Below, one piece after another: positions 1 through 7,508 of a stretch of 64,000 bases of DNA. The notes beneath the pieces are model-generated. The model did no database searches. It was not told the DNA's origin and saw only the letters and a program-made list of their open reading frames with translations. Both the position numbers and the translations under genes were made by a program. Position 1 is the stretch's first letter, and the number at the start of each line of letters is the position of its first letter. Source of the stretch: Candidatus Pristimantibacillus lignocellulolyticus (lineage in GTDB: Bacteria; Bacillota; Bacilli; Paenibacillales; Paenibacillaceae); contig CP097899.1 of NCBI GenBank assembly GCA_023639215.1, positions 4,460,001 to 4,524,000 on the forward strand, read 5' to 3'.

Positions 1-159
1 AACAAGAATACAAAATCTGATAGCATTATTCTAATGCATTCATTTGGCGGTAAACATATTAAGAACACAGTCGAACTATTACCTTATATTATTAATGATC
101 TACAAGAAAAAGGATTCACACTAGTTACATTAGACGAAATATATAAAAACAAGGCTTAG
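1..159 (+). CDS. Polysaccharide deacetylase, C-terminal end (cut by window edge)
   Basis: The first 52 codons form an open frame ending in TAG. The peptide reads as the last strands and helices of a NodB-type carbohydrate esterase 4: an ILMHSFGGKH segment, which carries the His of the last catalytic motif, then a helix LLPYIINDLQEKGF and the closing VTLDEIY. Family members remove N-acetyl groups from peptidoglycan or chitin-like glycans outside the cell. The His motif and the final L-x-E-I are seen directly; the substrate is unknown because the N-terminal half lies outside the window. Confidence 0.8.
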   Translation, partial: NKNTKSDSIILMHSFGGKHIKNTVELLPYIINDLQEKGFTLVTLDEIYKNKA

Positions 160-182
160 TTCAAGCCTTGTTTTATTTTTTG
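148..182 (+). terminator. Rho-independent terminator of the deacetylase gene
   Basis: Inverted repeat AACAAGGCTT / AAGCCTTGTT with a 5-base loop, overlapping the stop codon and followed by TTTATTTTTT. Confidence 0.85.
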
Positions 183-240
183 CGAGAAATTATAGCTGAG
201 AACTAGTAAAGTTAATTTGCAAATTTACATTCTCTATTAT

Positions 241-696
241 TCACTTTATATTTGAAAATATTTTAATTGCATCTTCCTTGCTAGTTTCAATTGCAAATCT
301 ACCATTTGTTGGCCATTCACTAAAATTAAATTCTTCTAGTGATTTATTCATATCTGTTTCCGAATTAAATTCATATATCTTGACAGGAGAATTATCCATA
401 TAAAAAACAACTCCGTCTGTTGCATTTATAAGTTGGAACATTGGTTTTTCTTCCACGTTAATCTCTATACCAGCTTCTACAAACGCACTTATAAAAGTTT
501 CAAGTTTTCTTTCATCTGAAATATCACTTGGTGTTTCCGAGCCCTGTGTTTCCGCAGTTGACGATTCATTCCTAGGTGTTTCCACAGATATTGATTCATT
601 TTTTGGTGTTTCATTACTTGATGCCTCATTAGTTGAACATGCAGACAATAATAACATCAACACTAGTACTATTAAACTTAAATATAGCTTTTTCAA
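241..696 (-). CDS. Small secreted lipoprotein with repeat linker, unknown function
   Basis: A 151-residue protein starting at TTG (AAGGAG eight bases upstream). Residues 1-20 are a lipoprotein signal peptide with lipobox LSAC, so Cys20 should be lipidated and membrane-anchored. Residues 21-60 are a low-complexity linker of imperfect ETPxNES / ETQGSETPS units that look like recent internal duplications. The C-terminal ~90 residues form a small alpha/beta domain (FQLINATDGVVFYMD, VKIYEF) of a kind seen in other Firmicute lipoproteins, but I cannot name a family. It stands alone, convergent with the deacetylase. Confidence 0.75.
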   Translation of the reverse strand: MKKLYLSLIVLVLMLLLSACSTNEASSNETPKNESISVETPRNESSTAETQGSETPSDISDERKLETFISAFVEAGIEINVEEKPMFQLINATDGVVFYMDNSPVKIYEFNSETDMNKSLEEFNFSEWPTNGRFAIETSKEDAIKIFSNIK

Positions 697-871
697 TACT
701 GCAACTCCTTCATAATAGTTTCCTATATATTACCACAATTATCAGTTATGGTTTTGTTTTTTAAATAAAGTTTCACAACCATTCTAAATTTTTTGTATAT
801 AGGCAAATATCGTGTCCGTTATAGTTTCCAGTCCATAGACTATTGTGAATAATAATTATAGGAGGCTATTT

Positions 872-1165
872 ATGAACAGTAACGATTATCAACAAATATG
901 TTGGAACTGCATGAATAAATATGTTGGCATTCAAACGGCAGACGGAAAAGCTTATGACGGATTTATAGCACATGTTGATCAAAATTATGTCACACTTGCA
1001 ATTCCCACCGATGAGATTGTCGATCGACTAACTGGATTACCCGCACACGAAGCGTACAGACAGTTTGGCTTTCACCCTGGATTCTTCCCTCGACGCAGAT
1101 TCTTCCAACGCCGAGTTCCACTCTCGACTATCGGAGGTTTATTTTTACTTCCATTTTTCTTCTAA
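872..1165 (+). CDS. Small conserved Bacillales-type protein, possibly LSm-like
   Basis: 97 residues. The start is the ATG at 872, preceded by ATAGGAGG at correct spacing; a longer reading from a GTG at 845 would place the ribosome binding site inside the gene. Residues 15-45 (KYVGIQTADGKAYDGFIAHV and VTLAIP) have the strand-turn-strand pattern of small Sm-like or SH3-like barrels found in many short Bacillus/Paenibacillus proteins. The C-terminus is rich in Phe and Arg (GFFPRRRFFQRR) and ends in a hydrophobic LFLLPFFF. No catalytic residues are visible. The function is unknown; the fold is an inference. Confidence 0.7.
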   Translation: MNSNDYQQICWNCMNKYVGIQTADGKAYDGFIAHVDQNYVTLAIPTDEIVDRLTGLPAHEAYRQFGFHPGFFPRRRFFQRRVPLSTIGGLFLLPFFF

Positions 1166-1173
1166 TCATAGTT

Positions 1174-1207
1174 TAAGGGGATGATTACTCATCCCCCTAA
1201 AAAAATA
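1174..1207 (+). terminator. Rho-independent terminator
   Basis: Stem GGGGATGA / TCATCCCC with a TTAC loop, just after the small gene at 872-1165. The tail is A-rich (CTAAAAAAAT) rather than T-rich, so it may instead serve transcription from the minus strand or both strands. Confidence 0.5.
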
Positions 1208-1358
1208 TATTATTTCGTTACATACTTTTGAACCTTTCATGGTTACTTGTGCTCAAAATACTCAATAACCCCATTTTTATAATGCCTTATATTCATCTAC
1301 AGCAATTCATTTCTATTCTCATACAATAGATTATCTTCACTTAAGGAGGTGCCGCAAA

Positions 1359-1454
1359 ATGAGTAAAAAAAGAATTCATGTTATAAAGCTTAGACCTGGT
1401 CAAAAGGTGCTTGTTATCGCAAAAAAACACCACCGTCATAACAACACAATTTAA
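1359..1454 (+). CDS. 31-residue basic His/Lys-rich small protein
   Basis: ATG at 1359 follows a near-perfect ribosome binding site (TTAAGGAGGT) with 8-base spacing. The frame gives 31 residues beginning MSKKRIHVIKLRPGQKVLV and ending in a Lys/His/Asn-rich tail (AKKHHRHNN), then TAA. It is followed closely by a hairpin terminator, so it looks like a complete one-gene transcription unit. The central KLRPGQKVLVI resembles one beta hairpin of a small barrel, and the charge suggests nucleic-acid or spore-coat association, but this is inference only. Confidence 0.6.
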   Translation: MSKKRIHVIKLRPGQKVLVIAKKHHRHNNTI

Positions 1455-1465
1455 CTTTTGAAGAA

Positions 1466-1493
1466 GGAGCGCCATTAGGCGCTCTATTTTCAT
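1466..1493 (+). terminator. Rho-independent terminator of the 31-residue gene
   Basis: GAGCGCC-ATTA-GGCGCTC stem-loop followed by TATTTTCATTTTC, directly downstream of the small ORF and reaching the end of the convergent DUF3189 gene. Confidence 0.8.
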
Positions 1494-1495
1494 TT

Positions 1496-2008
1496 TCACT
1501 TATATTGCGCATTCTCTAATATAACTACTTTTTCTTCTTTAGAGTTTTCACCCATTTTTTTCGTGTTTTCGACCAGTCTAAAAATATTATCACAACATTG
1601 CTTAGCTCCTATAACTAATAATGGAACACCAATGAAATCAATTTTAAGTCCTCTTGAAAAGAAACCTCCAATTGACATTAATAAAGGTACTGTTGGCGAA
1701 GTATTTGAAAATATTATCGTCTCATTAAAATGATGTTTACTACCAAGTAATAAACTTAAGTCTTTTAACGCTGGGACCACAAGTTTAGAGGACTTCCTAC
1801 CAATTGTATATACGGAATTCCCCTGTTCATCAATACCGTGAAATATTATTCTGCCGAAATCTTTTTTCGTCATCTTATTAAAAAAATTAACATTTAATAT
1901 TTCTTCCGAAGTTAGTTTTCTTTCGGATTGGGTAATTTGTTTTAAATGATAAGCTGCTGCCAATGATGTTGTATGTGTCCCGCCATAGTCATTATAGATA
2001 TAAATCAT
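1496..2008 (-). CDS. DUF3189 family protein
   Basis: 170 residues. The N-terminus MIYIYNDYGGTHTTSLAAAY matches the hallmark of DUF3189 (a [YN]-x-GG-[AT]-H-[ST] loop after a first beta strand, then an Ala-rich helix), a family restricted mostly to Bacillales and related Firmicutes and without a proven function. The middle part (GRIIFHGIDEQGNSVYTIGR, KSSKLVVPALKDL) and the segment ETIIFSNTSPTVPLLMSIGG also fit this family. The loop could bind a phosphate-containing ligand, which is speculative. It is a single gene, convergent with the 31-residue ORF. Confidence 0.75.
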   Translation of the reverse strand: MIYIYNDYGGTHTTSLAAAYHLKQITQSERKLTSEEILNVNFFNKMTKKDFGRIIFHGIDEQGNSVYTIGRKSSKLVVPALKDLSLLLGSKHHFNETIIFSNTSPTVPLLMSIGGFFSRGLKIDFIGVPLLVIGAKQCCDNIFRLVENTKKMGENSKEEKVVILENAQYK

Positions 2009-2166
2009 CGTACCATCCCTCAGTTTTTATTATGTTATAGGATGGGCATGTACAATAATTTCTATTCTTTAAAGTTGTGTTCGATATTGGAGATCTCATA
2101 TATTACATATTTTACATTTTTATGGTATTGTTCATTTATTAATATAGGATTGGAGTTGTTTTAATT

Positions 2167-2910
2167 ATGAAACTCAAGAAAACGATTATAATTGCTATAA
2201 CATTATTCTTACTTTCCTCTTCCTTTCTAGTTGCATCGGATAATGTGACGTCTTATCTTTTCAAAGGTAAACTATTTATTAATAATGAGATTGTCAATTT
2301 GAAACAAGATATTTTTAGCATTAATGGTAGTGTATACGTACCTGTCCGAGCTTTAGTAGAAAAAATGAGAGGGAATATTAGTTATAATAAAAGCAATCAA
2401 ACTGTTCATATTGAAGAAGCAAACTCTTTAGATAAAAAATCAACAGTAAATAAAACAATAAAGAACGATCAGTTTACCCTATCTGCTTTCTCCAGCAAAT
2501 CTACTTTTAAGTATGGTGATCAAATTGAACTTTGGTCGCGTATTACCAACCATACAGAGCATTCTATAAATATATTACACGGTGAATCATTAATTGAATA
2601 TTCGATTACAGATGTTAATGGATTTACTAGTAAAGAAAATTATGGATTAGCTTTATTGCCTAGCTCGTACCAATCTGGGGATGAGCTTCATTCTAACATC
2701 AAACAAAATTCATTTTTAACATATAATCTGAACAAAATCGGATTAGATAACAAGGATGATATTTATTCTTTCTATAATGAATCAGCACGACCTTCTGTTT
2801 TACCACGTGGAGATTACATAATTACGGTAACAGCAAAGTATACAATTGATGGGGATGATACACATAAAATCAAAACTTTAGAAGTAGCTATTCCACTTAC
2901 TATTGAATAA
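2167..2910 (+). CDS. Secreted protein with stalk (copper amine oxidase N-like) and BsuPI-like domains
   Basis: 247 residues. Residues 1-24 are a signal peptide ending near VASDN. Residues 30-85 match the stalk domain common in Paenibacillus surface proteins: LFINNEIVNLKQ, then GSVYVPVRALVEKM, then NISYNKSNQTVHI. Residues ~100-247 form a beta-sandwich reading FKYGDQIELWSRITNH and ending in GDYIITVTAKYTI, resembling the BsuPI-type proteinase inhibitor fold. It probably acts outside the cell or in the wall. The ribosome binding site (GGATTGGAG) is weak and about 10 bases from ATG. Partners and ligand are unknown. Confidence 0.7.
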   Translation: MKLKKTIIIAITLFLLSSSFLVASDNVTSYLFKGKLFINNEIVNLKQDIFSINGSVYVPVRALVEKMRGNISYNKSNQTVHIEEANSLDKKSTVNKTIKNDQFTLSAFSSKSTFKYGDQIELWSRITNHTEHSINILHGESLIEYSITDVNGFTSKENYGLALLPSSYQSGDELHSNIKQNSFLTYNLNKIGLDNKDDIYSFYNESARPSVLPRGDYIITVTAKYTIDGDDTHKIKTLEVAIPLTIE

Positions 2911-2921
2911 TTTCATAGTGA

Positions 2922-2970
2922 AACCTAAATAAGATGCGCCTGTAAATACAGTCAGCATCTCATTTAGGTT
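2922..2970. terminator. Bidirectional hairpin between convergent genes
   Basis: CCTAAAT-AGATGC pairs with GCATCT-ATTTAGG around a 17-base loop. It lies between the converging stalk-domain and YolD-like genes; T-runs are short. Confidence 0.55.
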
Positions 2971-3022
2971 ATCTGATAATAAAATATTATTAAATGGAAC
3001 ATATCCGGATTCCCTTGTTTTA

Positions 3023-3289
3023 TTAATAATTTGCATTGCTAACTTTCATAATATCCAAAAAAGGAACTTTAGTAATTTCTCCATCTTTACTTACATGTAC
3101 TAGCTTCGTACGCGAGTCCATTACAACAATACACCCTATTACATTATCTTCCCAATTCCATACTTCTAACTCTACGATAGTATTTTCATTTTTTGCTTCA
3201 ACTAATCGTTCTCCTAATTCCTCTAATTCAAACTCATCTCGAGTTGGACGTTTTGGTTTCGCATTACCCTTTTTTGGTTTCGGTATCAT
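3023..3289 (-). CDS. YolD-like family protein
   Basis: 88 residues. After a basic, Pro-rich N-terminus (PKPKKGNAKPKRPTRDE) the sequence has the YolD pattern: an acidic helix, then ELEVWNWEDNVIGCIVVMD, a short turn, VHVSKDGEITKVPFLDI and MKVSN. YolD-like proteins are often encoded beside UmuC/DinB-type error-prone polymerases in Bacilli and are thought to be regulatory or accessory in the DNA damage response. Here the neighbour, transcribed divergently, is the Ku-LigD repair operon, which fits that theme. No polymerase gene is present nearby. Confidence 0.75.
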   Translation of the reverse strand: MIPKPKKGNAKPKRPTRDEFELEELGERLVEAKNENTIVELEVWNWEDNVIGCIVVMDSRTKLVHVSKDGEITKVPFLDIMKVSNANY

Positions 3290-3480
3290 TCTATATATGC
3301 TCCTTCAATTTCACTTATTCAATATTTGAATCCGTCCTTTTGAGCGAACAGTGTATCTAATTTCATATGCTCCTGTAGTCATTACCTATATTTTATGCAA
3401 AAGGCTTACCACCATTAGCTTCTAATTATACACGAACGTACGATCTTATTACAAGGTTTGAAATTAATATAATTTTAGTT

Positions 3481-3511
3481 TCAAATATTCCTTAAAACTT
3501 TGGACATATTA
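3481..3511 (+). promoter_or_regulatory. Candidate sigma-G-like promoter of ku-ligD
   Basis: TCAAATA, 17 bases, then CATATTA, ending 21 bases before the Ku start codon. The -10 fits the forespore consensus CATnnTA; the -35 is only a partial match. In B. subtilis ykoV-ligD is known to be under sigma-G control, which makes the match plausible. Confidence 0.35.
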
Positions 3512-3532
3512 ACAAATAAAGGAGTGATAAGG

Positions 3533-4366
3533 ATGCATACTGTGTGGAAAGGTGCTATCAGCTTTGGATTAGTACATGTACCCGTAAAAATGCACTCAGC
3601 TACTGAGGACAAGGATATACACTTTAGACAACTTCATAAAGAATGTGGGATGCCCATCGCATATGAGAAAAAATGTCCACATTGTTCTAAGGATGTTCTA
3701 GCTGAGGATATTGTAAAAGGGTTTGAATATGACAAAGATAAGTTTGTGATTGTAAATGAAACAGAATTAGAATCAATAAAACCTGAGTCAGCTCGTATTA
3801 TTAAAATACTTGATTTTGTTGAGTTAACAGATATCGATCCAATTTATTATGAAAAACCTTACTACTTATCGCCTGATATGACAGGTGCAGGGGCATACAA
3901 TTTGCTAATGGAAGCGATAAAGCGAACAGGTAAGATCGGTATAGCTAAAATATCAATACGAAGTAAAAGTAACTTAGCAGCCATACGAGTCGTAGATAAT
4001 TGTCTATGTCTAGAAACCATGCATTTTCCGGACGAAATTCGAGCTATAAATCAGGTACCAAACTTACCTCAAGCAGTAGAAGTTAACGATAAAGAATTGC
4101 AAATGGCTATCACATTAGTAGAACAACTAAGTGAAAAATTTGACGCTAGTAAATATACCGATGAATATCGTGTAGCATTAACTGAATTGATCGAACAAAA
4201 AATAGCTGGAGAAAGCATCGATGTCATAAATGCCCCTTCTGCTACTAAATCAAATGTTATAGATCTAATGGCGGCATTACAAGCTAGCTTAGAAGTCACC
4301 AAACCCCAACCACCAACACCATCTCCTAAGCGTAAAAAAAGAACTAAAAAGGAAAATGTATCATGA
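3533..4366 (+). CDS. ku: Non-homologous end-joining protein Ku
   Basis: 277 residues from the ATG at 3533, chosen because GGAGTGATAAGG precedes it and the protein then begins with the canonical MHTVWKGAISFGLVHVPVKM; an upstream in-frame ATG at 3500 lies before the ribosome binding site. Bacterial Ku forms a homodimeric ring that threads onto broken DNA ends and recruits LigD. Visible features are the core beta-barrel (residues 1-220), a Cys cluster (Cys38, Cys48, Cys51) and a Lys/Arg-rich C-terminal tail (PKRKKRTKKE) of the type that modulates DNA binding and threading. It overlaps the ligase gene by four bases (ATGA), so the two are translationally coupled. Confidence 0.95.
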   Translation: MHTVWKGAISFGLVHVPVKMHSATEDKDIHFRQLHKECGMPIAYEKKCPHCSKDVLAEDIVKGFEYDKDKFVIVNETELESIKPESARIIKILDFVELTDIDPIYYEKPYYLSPDMTGAGAYNLLMEAIKRTGKIGIAKISIRSKSNLAAIRVVDNCLCLETMHFPDEIRAINQVPNLPQAVEVNDKELQMAITLVEQLSEKFDASKYTDEYRVALTELIEQKIAGESIDVINAPSATKSNVIDLMAALQASLEVTKPQPPTPSPKRKKRTKKENVS

Positions 4367-5232
4367 TTGATATGCCTCTTCCAGCTGTACCAATGGCCCC
4401 AGTCAACTCTAGTGAGATTCCTATTGGACCAGAATGGCGTTATCAAATTAAATGGGACGGAGTTCGAACTCTAGTCAGATTAGATGGTAACGGCGGTGTG
4501 GAGTTATTTTCCAAGCGTGTAGAGCCACGTAATGATACTTTTCCCGAGATTGTTGAACTACTTAAGCCATTAAGAATCGGAGCTTGCGTACTAGATGGAG
4601 AAATAGCTTATTTTGATGGGACTCGGCCCAATTTTCAGAGGGTACGTCTTGGCGTAAGTAAGAAGAAATTTGATAATTCATTGATCTTTGTTGCATTTGA
4701 CATTCTCTACGATCAAGGCGTAGATATTAGAGGTTTAACATTTATTGAACGATTCGAACGGTTGCAACGGTACTTTCCAAAGCCACAGCCTAGACTTATG
4801 GTTTCAGATATTTTTGACGATGGTCAAGGTTTATGGGATTGGCTACACGAGCGTGAATGGGAAGGTATTATTTCCAAGAAAATTGATAGCCCGTATGTAG
4901 AAGGTAAAGGTCATAAGTATTGGTATAAGAAGAGAAAAGAACTTAGATTGCATGTTGATGTTGTCGGCATTAAGCTCAAAAACGGATTAGTATCTAGTCT
5001 CATATTACGTTACAAAGATAAATACATTGGACACGTCTCTGGTTTAGACCAAGCCTCTAAAAGACTGATTCTAGAGTTTGCTACTGAACATCAGGGTGTA
5101 TGTCCTTTTGAGAAAAAACCTAAATATGATGCGTTATGGCTAAGTGTCCCTTTCGTTTGTAAAGTAGCAGCTTTGGAATTTAGTGAAAATGGATTGTTAC
5201 GGCAACCTAAACTTCTTGGTTTCGGAGTTTAA
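4363..5232 (+). CDS. ligD: ATP-dependent DNA ligase LigD (ligase domain only)
   Basis: 289 residues. The nucleotidyltransferase domain carries motif I KWDGVR with adenylated Lys30, motif III-like FDILYDQG (residues 112-119), LDGE with Glu80, motif IV EGIISKK (167-173) and motif V WYKKRK (187-192). Residues ~195-289 form the OB-fold, ending RQPKLLGFGV. There is no polymerase or phosphoesterase domain, so this is a stand-alone ligase, unlike the longer B. subtilis LigD. It joins ends held by Ku, to which it is coupled by a 4-base overlap. Two degraded fragments of the same gene lie downstream at 6561-6626 and 9082-9366. Confidence 0.93.
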   Translation: MIDMPLPAVPMAPVNSSEIPIGPEWRYQIKWDGVRTLVRLDGNGGVELFSKRVEPRNDTFPEIVELLKPLRIGACVLDGEIAYFDGTRPNFQRVRLGVSKKKFDNSLIFVAFDILYDQGVDIRGLTFIERFERLQRYFPKPQPRLMVSDIFDDGQGLWDWLHEREWEGIISKKIDSPYVEGKGHKYWYKKRKELRLHVDVVGIKLKNGLVSSLILRYKDKYIGHVSGLDQASKRLILEFATEHQGVCPFEKKPKYDALWLSVPFVCKVAALEFSENGLLRQPKLLGFGV

Positions 5233-5258
5233 CTCGTATGTTAACAAACAACTTAAAG

Positions 5259-5514
5259 GCATGCTAACAATATTTACATTGTAGTTCAACAACTTATTTC
5301 ACAAACTCAATAAGCATCAATTCAGTATCAACAATTACTTCAACAAGAACAACAAAATGCTAGAATATTAGAACAACTTGTACAAAAGGAGCTACATGCT
5401 TCCCAAGTTATACAAACAGTTCTACAAGGTCATCAAACCGCCACTAATCAGCTAAATCAAATTAAATCTCTTTGTAATCAAATTAGCTCAATTCAATACA
5501 AATTAAATAGATGA
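5259..5514 (+). pseudogene. Broken copy of the Gln-rich coiled-coil gene
   Basis: One frame reads VQQLISQTQ, stop (TAA at 5311), then YQQLLQQEQQNARILEQLV and continues to TGA at 5512. It aligns without gaps with the intact 93-residue protein at 6731-7012 (VQMLIQQT, YEQLKQQEQRNAMQLQSLI, then IQTIHTALQSHQQA versus IQTVLQGHQTA). No start codon is present in this frame after the preceding stop. It begins 27 bases after ligD, as the intact copy follows a ligD C-terminal remnant. Confidence 0.75.
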
Positions 5515-5573
5515 ACTTATTTACATTAAAAAAGTTCAATTTAAAAACCTTCCCCTGCCCCATTCATAATGAT

Positions 5574-5615
5574 AAAAATCCACTCGACCATATTGGTTGA
5601 GTGGATTTTATTTCT
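5574..5615 (+). terminator. Strong rho-independent terminator after ku-ligD
   Basis: AAAATCCACTCGACC-ATAT-TGGTTGAGTGGATTTT with one mismatch, followed by ATTTCTTTC. It closes the Ku-LigD-coiled-coil unit. Confidence 0.85.
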
Positions 5616-5739
5616 TTCAAACGTTGCAGCTATAAATAATACCTCTATCTCGTACTAAGGTTTTCTCAACGTTTATTTTTACTAAAATATTATTGTATTA
5701 GTTGGGTACACTATTGAAAAATTAGCAGGAGGTTACAAT

Positions 5740-6030
5740 ATGTCGAAAGATGGCTTTATTAATGAACAACGAGAGCAATACACTGATCTCGCTACTGTAG
5801 AATCTCAACGAAATGACTTAGTTGCAGAAGAGTTCACAGATGGTCCTTATGGTTCACCTGTTAATGCTGAGTCTTTAGGAAAAAGTACGGCTTGGCGCGT
5901 TGATCAACGTCCTCCTAATCGTTTTGATTATGAAAATCGCGAGTTGCATTCCGGAAAAGAACGTGAATATCCAGGCGATCAAGGACAAGGTAATGCCGCT
6001 TTAGAAACGTTCAACGAACCTGACGAGTAA
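5740..6030 (+). CDS. Small hydrophilic cytosolic protein, conserved type, unknown function
   Basis: 96 residues after a good ribosome binding site (GCAGGAGGTTACAAT). Highly charged and Gly/Pro-containing, with no membrane segment. It contains TVESQRNDLVAEEF, DGPYGSP, and a C-terminal part FDYENRELH and EREYPGDQG. This composition is typical of small, likely disordered Bacillales proteins made late in growth or in sporulation. I recognise the style but not a named family. It stands alone between terminators. Confidence 0.7.
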   Translation: MSKDGFINEQREQYTDLATVESQRNDLVAEEFTDGPYGSPVNAESLGKSTAWRVDQRPPNRFDYENRELHSGKEREYPGDQGQGNAALETFNEPDE

Positions 6031-6050
6031 AATTCGAAATTCTTGATTTA

Positions 6051-6518
6051 TTAATTTCCAAATTTTCCATAATCCTTAATTGATACCTTTGTATTGCAGA
6101 GTACCTCTACATTGGGATAATGATCGTGCCAAACTAAGTTACTCCACTGATTGTAAGTAAGTGAATTCCTTACGTACTTTCCCATACCTAAACTATCAAC
6201 ATTATTTTTTTGCATTTCTTTAATCATTATTTTCGCTTGCTCATTGACGTATTGAGATACAATACCTTCTAGTTCTTTTATATCCTTGTCATTTGCTAGA
6301 CGAAGATCACCAACATACTCCAAAATAGCACCTTTAATATTCAAACTTATATCAACTGTAAAATGATTTTTTTCAAGATTAGATGTTACTTTAATATCAC
6401 GTTTACTGTTTAAACTGCTGAGCATTACATGTTCACTTTCTTCACTTATCTCCTTTAAGTTGATACTTATTTCGCCCTGTTTAAAGTTTTCGTACAAAAA
6501 CGCCGAGAAGTATCACTT
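6051..6518 (-). pseudogene. Ger(x)C spore germination protein, C-terminal fragment
   Basis: The frame (stop-bounded from 6518; first possible start TTG at 6497, no good ribosome binding site) encodes ~150 residues matching only the C-terminal domain of GerAC-type lipoproteins: FKQGEISINLKEISEESEHV, an amphipathic helix IVSQYVNEQAKIMIKEMQ, then VDSLGMGKYVR, W-x3-VWHDHYPN and VSIKDYGKFGN. The lipobox and the two N-terminal domains are absent and no gerA/gerB gene is adjacent. It is therefore a decayed remnant of a germinant receptor operon. Confidence 0.75.
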
Positions 6519-6560
6519 TCTTAAATCTTTAATGCGATGTTCCATACAACCCCACTAAAT

Positions 6561-6626
6561 AACCTTCACTCCAATGAAGGTCTACTCAGACAACCTAAAT
6601 TGTTGGTTTTTGGTGAAATTGAATAA
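6561..6626 (+). pseudogene. ligD C-terminal remnant
   Basis: This frame reads NLHSNEGLLRQPKLLVFGEIE then TAA, matching the extreme C-terminus of LigD at 4363-5232 (FSENGLLRQPKLLGFG). The rest of that ligase copy is missing. It sits 105 bases before the intact coiled-coil gene, repeating the order ligase end - coiled-coil gene seen at 5232-5514. Confidence 0.75.
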
Positions 6627-6730
6627 ATGACTCTATACATCTTTAGGACCTGACACTCCCTAGTAACAGGGATTAGATATAAAATATCTGACCATAATAG
6701 TAGTATTAAATTTAGGAGGCAATTAAAAAA

Positions 6731-7012
6731 ATGAATAAGAGTAATTCAAATCCGATGCACGAATGCGAGCAAATGGTTCAAATGTTGATTCAGCAGACTA
6801 CTCACTCTTACCAAGTCTATGAGCAACTAAAACAGCAAGAACAACGAAATGCTATGCAACTTCAAAGTTTAATATCTAAAGAAAGGCAAGCTATACAAAC
6901 AATACATACTGCTCTTCAATCTCATCAACAAGCTATTGCAGAAATGGAGCAAGTAGTAGAATTGTATAAACAAATTGTACCTACACATAATAGTTCTTCT
7001 TCAACTAATTAA
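6731..7012 (+). CDS. Gln-rich coiled-coil small protein associated with ligD
   Basis: 93 residues, start ATG after TTTAGGAGGCAATTAAAAAA. Almost the whole protein is predicted amphipathic helix: CEQMVQMLIQQTTHSYQVY, EQLKQQEQRNAMQLQSLI and a heptad-like stretch to YKQIV, with a Ser/Thr/Asn tail. No catalytic or metal motif is visible. It is the intact paralogue of the broken copy at 5259-5514, and both lie immediately behind ligD sequence. A structural or spore-associated oligomer is possible; an accessory role with Ku/LigD is only suggested by position. Confidence 0.65.
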   Translation: MNKSNSNPMHECEQMVQMLIQQTTHSYQVYEQLKQQEQRNAMQLQSLISKERQAIQTIHTALQSHQQAIAEMEQVVELYKQIVPTHNSSSSTN

Positions 7013-7194
7013 GGTGAGATTTACTCTGGTCAATAATTTCAAAATGGTGGATAAATCACAAACTAATCAGAAAAGATAATTAGTTTACATTCGTAATATT
7101 TTTTGGAATAATTCACGTTGGTTTTGCCAACAAAAAAAGCCCCTACTACTGATGGGGACTGACCCCTTTTTTTGAGACAGGGATAAAACACCTT

Positions 7195-7392
7195 CTATGC
7201 AACCAGTTTCCGATATTCAATCGGAGACTGGTTGTTTAGTTTCGTTTGAATGCGAAAGTTGTTATAATAATAAATGTAATCTCTGACTGTCTGTTCGATG
7301 ATTGCAGTAATTGTACAGGTCAAATGGTCGAGATAGAATGTTTCTCACTTTAGTGTGGCGTGAAACGATTCAATGGGGGCATTATCAGCCTG
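7195..7392 (-). mobile_element. IS3-family (IS150-group) transposase C-terminal remnant
   Basis: Read on the minus strand the frame gives QADNAPIESFHATLK, stop, ETFYLDHLT, then RDYIYYYNNFRIQTKLNNQ and SPIEYRKLVA-stop. This is the end of the DDE integrase domain of OrfB with the catalytic Glu of APIESF and the YYNxxRI-K-L motif, interrupted by an in-frame TGA. Downstream (7141-7175) a GGGG-ACTGACCCC-containing segment may be the right end of the element. Only the last ~65 codons remain, so it is inactive. Confidence 0.85.
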
Positions 7393-7481
7393 TAGACACG
7401 AAACATTTAGATATTGAGGTAATACATTGGAACAATGTAGGGTATTCATTTTGGAAATCACTTGGATTTAAGGAAATGTAA
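7392..7481 (+). pseudogene. GNAT acetyltransferase C-terminal remnant
   Basis: Directly abutting the transposase remnant, the plus strand reads VDTKHLDIEVIHWNNVGYSF then WKSLGFKEM and TAA. The pattern N-x2-G-x-S-F-W-x2-LGF is the usual last strand-helix of GNAT N-acetyltransferases. Everything upstream has been replaced by IS sequence at the 7392 junction. Confidence 0.75.
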
Positions 7482-7508
7482 CAATACCTAATCATTAAAA
7501 TGTACGGA

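Noticed and set aside
3500..3532. Extended N-terminus of Ku starting at ATG 3500
   Set aside because: The canonical Ku N-terminus MHTVWKG starts at 3533 right after GGAGTGATAAGG; the longer form would contain the ribosome binding site.
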